From Paenibacillus daejeonensis DSM 15491 (GTDB lineage Bacteria > Bacillota > Bacilli > Paenibacillales > Paenibacillaceae), in contig NZ_KB899676.1 in assembly GCF_000378385.1 (NCBI RefSeq), forward strand, positions 1-64,000: a stretch of 64,000 nucleotides of DNA, read 5' to 3'. This document shows, piece by piece, positions 58,556 through 64,000 of the stretch (positions within the stretch are counted from its first letter, which is position 1; the number at the start of each line of letters is the position of its first letter). The position numbers were made by a program, and so were the translations under genes. The notes beneath the pieces were generated by a model, which saw only the letters and a program-made list of their open reading frames with translations, was not told the DNA's origin and ran no database searches.

Positions 58556-60346
58556 CTATAGCTCGATGAGCGGAAGACGAATGATGACTTTGGTGTAGGA
58601 ACCGGAGACGCTCTCGACCTCCAGTCCATAGAGGTCCCCATACAGCATCTTAATGCGACGGTTCACACTCCGGGCACCGAAGCTTGCATTTTTCTTATCT
58701 TCAACCGTAGGTTCCAGTAGTTGCTCAATTTGCTGGCTGTTCATCCCTACCCCGTTATCCAGCACCTCAATGATGATCTGATTGTTCTGCAGGTAACCAA
58801 CGATTTGCAAAAAGCCTTTTTCCTTTTTCCACTTGAGTCCGTGATAAATGGCGTTCTCGACCAGTGGCTGGAGCATCAGCTTCGGAGTAGCATAGCGCAT
58901 AATCTCTTCATCGATAGTCATGCTATAGTCCATATACTCCACATAGCGAAGCTTCTGAATTTCCAGATAGCTTTCGGTTAATTTAATTTCCTCCCGTATG
59001 GAAATCACATCATTTCCTCTGCTTAATGAAATATTGTAAAAATCGGCCATATACTTTGCTACTGCAATAGCTTCTGTTTTCATATTCAGCTTAATTAACG
59101 ATATGATGGTTTCGACCGTGTTGTATAAAAAATGAGGTTTGACCTGCGATTGAAGGAGCTTGAACTCGATTTCGCCCTTTGTGCGTTCCTCCTCGGCAAT
59201 CTTGGCCACAAGCGCTTCGATGCGATCCATCAAGCTATTGAAGCCGTCACTTAAATGTCCGATTTCATCCGTAGATTTATATGCGCTTCGCACATTCATT
59301 TGACCGTTTCTTATTTTTCTCATGGTGCTGGCCAGGATGAGCAACGGCTTCGTAATCGAACGGGACAGAAAGAACGAAATCCCCAGTGCAACAATGAGAC
59401 ACAAAATCCCGGTACGGATAATAAAGCGATTAATTTCCTTGTTCTCTGCCGTGATGACTTCAAGTGGGATCACACTGATGATCGTCCAACTGAGCGGTTC
59501 AAACCGCTGCGTAGATACAAGCAGCTTGTTCTGCCCCTTGCCGAGGATGAATCCCAATTCCCCCTCATCCGGATTGGGAAGCGAAATCGAGGTCATCTTC
59601 GTGAAATTTTGATACAGTAGCGACTTGTTTCGGGATGAAATGATACGATTTGTATCATCCAAGACATAGAATTCCCCTCCCTGGTAGTTTAAGCTGTTTT
59701 CATAAATGGCTGCAATGACCGATTCTTTAATATACAGTGCGACCATCCCAATGGTTTGACCCAATTCTTTGTGCACCACTGCTTTTGACACTGCAAAGAC
59801 ATTGCTCTCTGTTGTATCATACCGAAATCTGAAGGGAACCAGTCCCGTCCAGATCGTTTGATTGTTATTTGCGAGTTCCATGGCCGTCGGTTGAGGGCCG
59901 AATAATTGTGTCGCATACTGATTATCCCCGTATCCGACATCTGCCCACTGCATCCGGGAGGATAAGACACTGGCAGCTTTAACAATCGTATTCGGCTCCA
60001 CAAAGTTGCTGATGATCTCCGAGATTCTCTTGCTCATCATTAAGCTCTCCAGTCCACCCTCCGACTTCTCCATGGCCATGTCATTGTATAACACCTCCTG
60101 TAACCGAAAATCTGTCGCCAGCATTTTGGAGTAATCCTCGACATACGTAATTAAGGTTTCGATGTTATTGTTAATGAGAACGAGCTCTCGCAACGAATTA
60201 TTCATCGCTTTATCAATGATTGCTTTTTGAGAAAAGCTATTCGAGACGTAAGCAATGACGGTGATGAGAATCCCCACAATAATAATGATGGTCGCAAAGA
60301 TTTTATTTTTAATTGAGATGCTTTTGAGATCAAATGAATATCTCAA
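58556..60346 (-). CDS. YesM-type sensor histidine kinase
   Basis: A 596-residue membrane kinase with membrane segments near 15-37 and 305-325, an extracytoplasmic Cache-like sensor between them, HAMP (SRSITKPLLILASTMRKIRN), His_kinase motif QSQVKPHFLYNTVETII (phospho-His405; the usual N-P-H is K-P-H) and an ATPase domain (ENAIYHGL, DNGVGM). It starts at TTG 60346 with GAGAGGG seven bases upstream. A cre-like site lies 44-58 bases upstream. It is first in a two-gene operon with the YesN-type regulator. Confidence 0.9.
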   Translation of the reverse strand: MRYSFDLKSISIKNKIFATIIIIVGILITVIAYVSNSFSQKAIIDKAMNNSLRELVLINNNIETLITYVEDYSKMLATDFRLQEVLYNDMAMEKSEGGLESLMMSKRISEIISNFVEPNTIVKAASVLSSRMQWADVGYGDNQYATQLFGPQPTAMELANNNQTIWTGLVPFRFRYDTTESNVFAVSKAVVHKELGQTIGMVALYIKESVIAAIYENSLNYQGGEFYVLDDTNRIISSRNKSLLYQNFTKMTSISLPNPDEGELGFILGKGQNKLLVSTQRFEPLSWTIISVIPLEVITAENKEINRFIIRTGILCLIVALGISFFLSRSITKPLLILASTMRKIRNGQMNVRSAYKSTDEIGHLSDGFNSLMDRIEALVAKIAEEERTKGEIEFKLLQSQVKPHFLYNTVETIISLIKLNMKTEAIAVAKYMADFYNISLSRGNDVISIREEIKLTESYLEIQKLRYVEYMDYSMTIDEEIMRYATPKLMLQPLVENAIYHGLKWKKEKGFLQIVGYLQNNQIIIEVLDNGVGMNSQQIEQLLEPTVEDKKNASFGARSVNRRIKMLYGDLYGLEVESVSGSYTKVIIRLPLIEL

Positions 60347-60389
60347 TTCCGAGCCCTCTCCTCCCCTTATTGCAAAAAGTTCACCAAAA

Positions 60390-60404
60390 ATTAAACCGCT
60401 TTCA
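60390..60404. promoter_or_regulatory. cre-like site before the third kinase/regulator operon
   Basis: ATTAAACCGCTTTCA fits the CcpA consensus with one mismatch; the other strand reads TGAAAGCGGTTTAA, close to strong Bacillus cre sites. Its place suggests that sensing genes themselves are under catabolite control. Confidence 0.55.
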
Positions 60405-60471
60405 TTTTTTTAAAATGAACATTCGACATGATAGGCTATTATTCCTTCTGAAGTTGCTTCTATAGGCAAAT

Positions 60472-60495
60472 AAAAAAAGCGCTGTATCGCGCTTT
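60472..60495 (-). terminator. Terminator after the PAS gene
   Basis: AAAGCGC (60476-60482) pairs with GCGCTTT (60489-60495) around a six-base loop. On the minus strand seven T follow. It lies 20 bases past the PAS gene stop. Confidence 0.75.
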
Positions 60496-60514
60496 AATAC
60501 TCTCCAATGATAAA

Positions 60515-60850
60515 CTACCTACGTTTAATTCGGCACAAATACATGACCTGCCCCTCCCGCACCTGGCGATCTGCGTGCAGAAAAACAGGAATATCTTGCC
60601 CGTTTGCCGTTTTTAAAATCAGACTCATCTGTCTAACGCTGCCTTGCATCTTCATTAAAGGTTGAAAATGCAAAACAATAAAAAGCGAGCTGGCAGGGGT
60701 CAGAATCGATTCAAACTGACAACCACACAAGCCTTTATGATCATAGCCCAGCAAGCTTAGAAGCGTGTCATCGGCATCCAAAATGATATGGTCTTCTGTA
60801 AGATACAATAAGGCGTTGAACTCAACGTCCATTTGTTCATTATTTGTCAT
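60515..60850 (-). CDS. Stand-alone PAS-domain protein resembling the RsbP sensor domain
   Basis: A 111-residue PAS domain: FNALLYLTEDHIILDADDTL, LSLLGYDHKGLCGCQFESIL, LHFQPLMKMQG, SVRQMSLILKTANGQDIPVF. This matches the N-terminal PAS of Bacillus RsbP, but the coiled coil and PP2C phosphatase that follow there are absent; the protein stops just after the PAS fold and a terminator follows. It lies 25 bases after an RsbQ-like gene, the same order as rsbQ-rsbP. GGAAGGA precedes the ATG. It probably binds a small ligand supplied or made by the RsbQ-like hydrolase, with an unknown output. Confidence 0.75.
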   Translation of the reverse strand: MTNNEQMDVEFNALLYLTEDHIILDADDTLLSLLGYDHKGLCGCQFESILTPASSLFIVLHFQPLMKMQGSVRQMSLILKTANGQDIPVFLHADRQVREGQVMYLCRIKRR

Positions 60851-60875
60851 GTAACATTCCTTCCGGTGCCAGAAT

Positions 60876-61682
60876 TCACGCCGTATCTAGGTATTCTTTG
60901 ATTAGTTGTATCGTTTCCTCTGGATGACTGATATGTGGGCAATGCCCTGTAGCCTCCATAAATCGCAGGGTGCTATGAGGAATCTGGTAATGGACAAAGG
61001 TGCCTACTTCGAGCGGGGCAATAATGTCCTGAGAGCATTGTAGAATAAGGGCTGGGATTGAGACCTCTGTCAAGTCTTGTCGGTTATCTGCCAAAAACGT
61101 CGTCCTGGCAAACTGCCGAGCGATCTGCGGGTTCATCGCGCAGAAGCTTTGTTCCAATTCATGGGCGAGCTGGGGTTGATCCGAATTCCCCATAATTGCG
61201 GGGGCAAGGTAATTCGCCCAGCCCGCATAGTTGGTTTCCATCAAAGTCAGTAATTCCTCCATCACTTCCTCATCGAATCCTCCGATATAGTCAGGAAAAT
61301 CGTTCAGATAGCGAGGGGAAGGTCCAATCAGCACCAACTTCTCGAACAAGTCCACTTCTCTAATTGAAGCAAGAATACCAATCATGGCACTGACGGAATG
61401 ACCGACAAAGATTGCGTTTTTCAATTCAAGCTCATGGCAGATGTCGATGATGTCTTGCGCATAACCGTTTAAATTTCCGTATCGATTGGCGTCGTAGGCT
61501 TGAATGTCAGATTTCCCCGAACCGACATAATCGAATACTACTACGCGATAGTTCTCTTCAAAGGCCGGTATTACATAACGCCACATCAGTTGATCACAGC
61601 CGAAACCATGGGCAAAAATAATGGTCTTCTTCCCGTTACCCGATATCTTGACGTTATTGCGGGCCATAATACTCCCGTTCAT
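60876..61682 (-). CDS. rsbQ: RsbQ-like alpha/beta hydrolase
   Basis: A 268-residue hydrolase the same length as Bacillus RsbQ, with near-identical signatures: FAHGFGCDQLMW, FDYVGSGKSDI, YDANRYGNLNGYAQDI, VGHSVSAMIG, LILQCSQDIIAP and EATGHCPHISHPEETIQLI. The triad falls at Ser96, Asp219 and His247, exactly as in RsbQ. In Bacillus it is needed for RsbP to signal energy stress to sigma-B. The protein is related to strigolactone and karrikin receptors. AAGGAGG precedes the ATG. The partner gene downstream encodes only the PAS part of RsbP. Confidence 0.88.
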   Translation of the reverse strand: MNGSIMARNNVKISGNGKKTIIFAHGFGCDQLMWRYVIPAFEENYRVVVFDYVGSGKSDIQAYDANRYGNLNGYAQDIIDICHELELKNAIFVGHSVSAMIGILASIREVDLFEKLVLIGPSPRYLNDFPDYIGGFDEEVMEELLTLMETNYAGWANYLAPAIMGNSDQPQLAHELEQSFCAMNPQIARQFARTTFLADNRQDLTEVSIPALILQCSQDIIAPLEVGTFVHYQIPHSTLRFMEATGHCPHISHPEETIQLIKEYLDTA

Positions 61683-61770
61683 GGCAGCCTCCTTATAGGT
61701 CAGTCAACGTTCATGTATTGTATTATTCTAACACAACATGACTTGTTTTCCGAAGCGCATGGGGGAACAA

Positions 61771-61806
61771 AAAAAGCCTCCCTTTCCGGTTAACGGATAG
61801 GAGGCT
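61771..61806 (-). terminator. Terminator after the GH10 xylanase gene
   Basis: AGCCTCC (61775-61781) pairs with GGAGGCT (61800-61806), with an inner TCCGGTTAACGGA hairpin; on the minus strand seven T follow. It lies about 50 bases past the xylanase stop and ends that transcript before rsbQ. Confidence 0.75.
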
Positions 61807-61858
61807 CGCATATTGCGTCCTACGATTAAAAGCCCGCACTCATCCTATCCCGAAAGTT

Positions 61859-64000
61859 TCAGCTGTTCAGAATGAGTTTAGCGACCGTAACGAGGTCAAG
61901 CAGATCTATGGTGCCATCCCCGTTCACGTCCACCGCTTTGAAGCTATCCCACGCTGGATCTGTATTTGTCTTGCCATAGTGTTTCGCAATCAAGGCAAGA
62001 TCGCCGACCGTATAACGGCCGTCGTTGTTCAGGTCGCCCCGATCTGTGACGTTGACCGCTGCTTTGAAGACTTGCAAGGCTTGACTCAACTTAGCTGTCG
62101 CCTCGGAAATTTGTGTTGCAGTAGCTTCCGTATTGTCAGCGACTTGCTGCGCCAATTGAATGGCTGCCAGCAACGCTTGTTTGGCGCTGGCCGTGTATTG
62201 GCCTGGCAGATGACCTTCTACTGCTGCATTATAATCAGCTTGGGCCGTTGCAATCATGTCGATCAATGCCGCTCTATCCACTACACCGATCTGAACGGTG
62301 TGTACTGTGCCGGCATGACTCGTTTCCGTGCCTGTGCTATCTGCCGTCACCAATTGGGTGACCTCAACATGAGTGGGGCCCGCTGGTGCATGCTCTTTCG
62401 CCCGGAACGACAATTTGATCAGGTTCGTATTCGGATTGCTTTGTCCCTCACCAAGATGGACGCCCAGAATACGGAGGGTTCCAGCAGGTTCTGTCTTGTA
62501 ATCGACTACAATGAATTTCGATTCGTCAGTCGATACTGGCGGTGCGGCAAGTTCCAGTTTATCGGTATCGTACGTGACCGTCACATCTTGTGCCAATACG
62601 CTGCCCTGTATCTTGCTCAAACCGTAGACCAGGTCGAACGAACCTCCAGCCGATACACGATCTGAACCGGTTAACGTTACAGGTGCAGGTGATTTGGGTC
62701 CACCGACCGTATAGGTTCCAAGATCGCCAAGGTCAACTACATAACCATCCTGGAGTTTCTCATATTCGCCAGCAAAGAAATCATCCAGGTAAGAATGGCC
62801 GAGAATGAATCGGTCCGGATTCATGGCACCATAGTAGCCGGCATTGGCATTGCTCTGCCCGTCAAACAGCACATAACTGCCCTGCCATCCAGATCCGGAT
62901 ACACCCCAGCTGATAATGTGATCGATGTATGGGGCGAATTGCGTGAACAGTTTATACATTAGTGCGTATTGATAGCCCAGAGCATCCGACTGTCTGACAT
63001 TGAGCTCTGCCGGAGCAATCGCGCCGCCACCAGGGGAGCTAGTTGGCAGCTTAAGATCAAACTCGGAGAAAGCAATCCCAGAGAGCAGACCCTCATCTAC
63101 AAGAGAAGCATAGAGTGCCATGGCATATTGATTATCGCTGGCCAGGGTCTCTTTTACCGCATCATGGCCCTGAATTCCCATGTCTTCAATAAGAGGTCTG
63201 CCGTCATACAGCGGATCGGTGAGCCATGCCGTGTTCAGTGCCCGAATCATGTTGTATGCTGTTCTCGCCTTGGTCCGGCTAGCAATGTCGTAGTCGTTGT
63301 ACGTCAGTTTCGGAGGACTGTCCGTGATGTAGGCGTCAATGCTGCCACCTGTGTCGTGTCCGTCAAGCTTCATGAACTCCGGCAGGTCAGCATAGTTGGC
63401 CTTGTATGCCGCCGCCATCTTAGCGTTGGGAGCCGCGATGTGCGCGTATTTGAAGAGCTGGTACACATAATGCTCGCGGATATCGCCATCAATGAGATCG
63501 TCCGTTAGTGCAACCAGCCAGTTGGTGTGCTTGAGGCTCGCTCTCCAGCTGTTCGGATCGGCCGGGATATTCTCACTGTGACGGCTCTCGTGGACCTCCT
63601 CGTTCAGGACATCCCATGAATTGAAGGGGATGATGCCGCGGGATTCGCTTGAGCCATACTTCGTATCTGTGGTCAGGAAGTGCCGCATCACATACATGGT
63701 GTGGTTGAACTGCACTCGTCTGGCATTTTCTTTGTCAACCTTCACCGTGCTCGTAACGCCATTACCTAATCCGTAGAACTGGGCTGTCCCGGTATATCCG
63801 GAAGGCAGGTTTGCAGGAATAATCTGTCTCATCCAGGTAGGGGCCTGGTTGTACCATGCCAAGACATGGCCGTGAGATTTGTACTCTCCAGGATTACCGG
63901 AATCCCTGATCGCTTGATAAGAGCTAGTTGGGAAATTGTATTCCCCCAGGCCAGGAGTAGTTGTTGCGCCACTCAGGGTATCACCCGTCACACTTTTCAG
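61859..64000 (-). CDS. GH10 xylanase with cohesin, FIVAR and dockerin domains, 5' end outside window
   Basis: At least 713 residues are visible; the frame is open at the right edge. Numbering here starts at the first in-frame GTG (63991). The GH10 barrel has GHVLAWYNQAPTWM, acid/base Glu131 in NSWDVLNEEVHE, and nucleophile Glu310 in GIAFSEFDLKL. Then come a cohesin-type domain (about 435-570), one FIVAR module (about 578-645) and a dockerin (about 649-710) with two full calcium loops (DLNNDGRYTVGDL and DVNGDGTIDLLDL). It is presumably secreted; the signal peptide would be beyond 64000. It should cut xylan backbone. It shares its C-terminal cassette with the 1770-residue beta-helix enzyme. Confidence 0.9.
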   Translation of the reverse strand: MKSVTGDTLSGATTTPGLGEYNFPTSSYQAIRDSGNPGEYKSHGHVLAWYNQAPTWMRQIIPANLPSGYTGTAQFYGLGNGVTSTVKVDKENARRVQFNHTMYVMRHFLTTDTKYGSSESRGIIPFNSWDVLNEEVHESRHSENIPADPNSWRASLKHTNWLVALTDDLIDGDIREHYVYQLFKYAHIAAPNAKMAAAYKANYADLPEFMKLDGHDTGGSIDAYITDSPPKLTYNDYDIASRTKARTAYNMIRALNTAWLTDPLYDGRPLIEDMGIQGHDAVKETLASDNQYAMALYASLVDEGLLSGIAFSEFDLKLPTSSPGGGAIAPAELNVRQSDALGYQYALMYKLFTQFAPYIDHIISWGVSGSGWQGSYVLFDGQSNANAGYYGAMNPDRFILGHSYLDDFFAGEYEKLQDGYVVDLGDLGTYTVGGPKSPAPVTLTGSDRVSAGGSFDLVYGLSKIQGSVLAQDVTVTYDTDKLELAAPPVSTDESKFIVVDYKTEPAGTLRILGVHLGEGQSNPNTNLIKLSFRAKEHAPAGPTHVEVTQLVTADSTGTETSHAGTVHTVQIGVVDRAALIDMIATAQADYNAAVEGHLPGQYTASAKQALLAAIQLAQQVADNTEATATQISEATAKLSQALQVFKAAVNVTDRGDLNNDGRYTVGDLALIAKHYGKTNTDPAWDSFKAVDVNGDGTIDLLDLVTVAKLILNS

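Noticed and set aside
1-64000. tRNA, rRNA or phage genes
   Set aside because: None of their hallmarks (CCA-ended cloverleafs, rRNA cores, phage structural genes) was seen in either strand.

Overview
The window looks like the chromosome of a plant-biomass-degrading Paenibacillus or a close relative (Firmicutes). The evidence is the moderate GC content, strong AGGAGG-type ribosome sites, catabolite-responsive (cre-like) operators, three YesM/YesN-type two-component systems tied to sugar ABC importers, S-layer-homology anchoring, and an RsbQ-type stress protein. This is inferred from gene content only; no rRNA or tRNA gene was found.

Region by region. 1-2.8 kb: the 5' end of a transposase, an OmpR-type response regulator/kinase pair, and a probable glycosidase relic. 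2.9-10.6 kb: a CUT1 importer (LplB/YtcP-like permeases plus lipoprotein) next to a YesN regulator - SGNH hydrolase - YesM kinase operon. 10.9-22.8 kb: a LacI regulator and a second importer with its own kinase and regulator, divergent from a CBM9-esterase and a GH43 enzyme; this is probably an arabinoxylan-oligosaccharide utilisation locus. 22.8-29.1 kb: a repeat-rich spacer, an internally deleted AraC/GyrI gene, and a MacB-like ABC exporter divergent from a two-component system. 29.1-33.3 kb: a compact five-gene operon encoding a Ycf46-like AAA ATPase, DUF2997, a Ycf35/DUF1257-like protein, a GYF-HhH protein and a NrdG-like radical-SAM protein. Its function is unknown, and it is my main candidate for an undescribed system. 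33.4-46.6 kb: a run of regulator/target pairs (WYL-VOC, TetR-SDR, HxlR-YciI, TetR-DUF418, MerR-MFS), each with a readable palindromic operator, plus an aldo/keto reductase, a large probable glycosidase and a DUF4317 protein. 46.8-60.3 kb: an SLH-anchored cohesin protein, a 1770-residue beta-helix enzyme ending in a cohesin-FIVAR-dockerin cassette, a third sugar importer and its kinase/regulator. 60.5-61.7 kb: RsbQ with a stand-alone RsbP-like PAS protein. 61.9-64.0 kb: the C-terminal part of a GH10 xylanase that again ends in cohesin-FIVAR-dockerin.

How it fits together: extracellular or surface-tethered enzymes (GH10, beta-helix enzyme) would release oligosaccharides. Three binding-protein importers, each with a nearby kinase/AraC-type regulator, would sense and take them up. 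Intracellular GH43, CBM9-esterase and other hydrolases would finish breakdown. Several of these promoters carry cre-like sites consistent with CcpA control. The enzymes' own cohesin plus dockerin, together with the SLH-cohesin protein, suggest a small cell-surface assembly that needs no separate multi-cohesin scaffold. That assembly is inferred, not shown.
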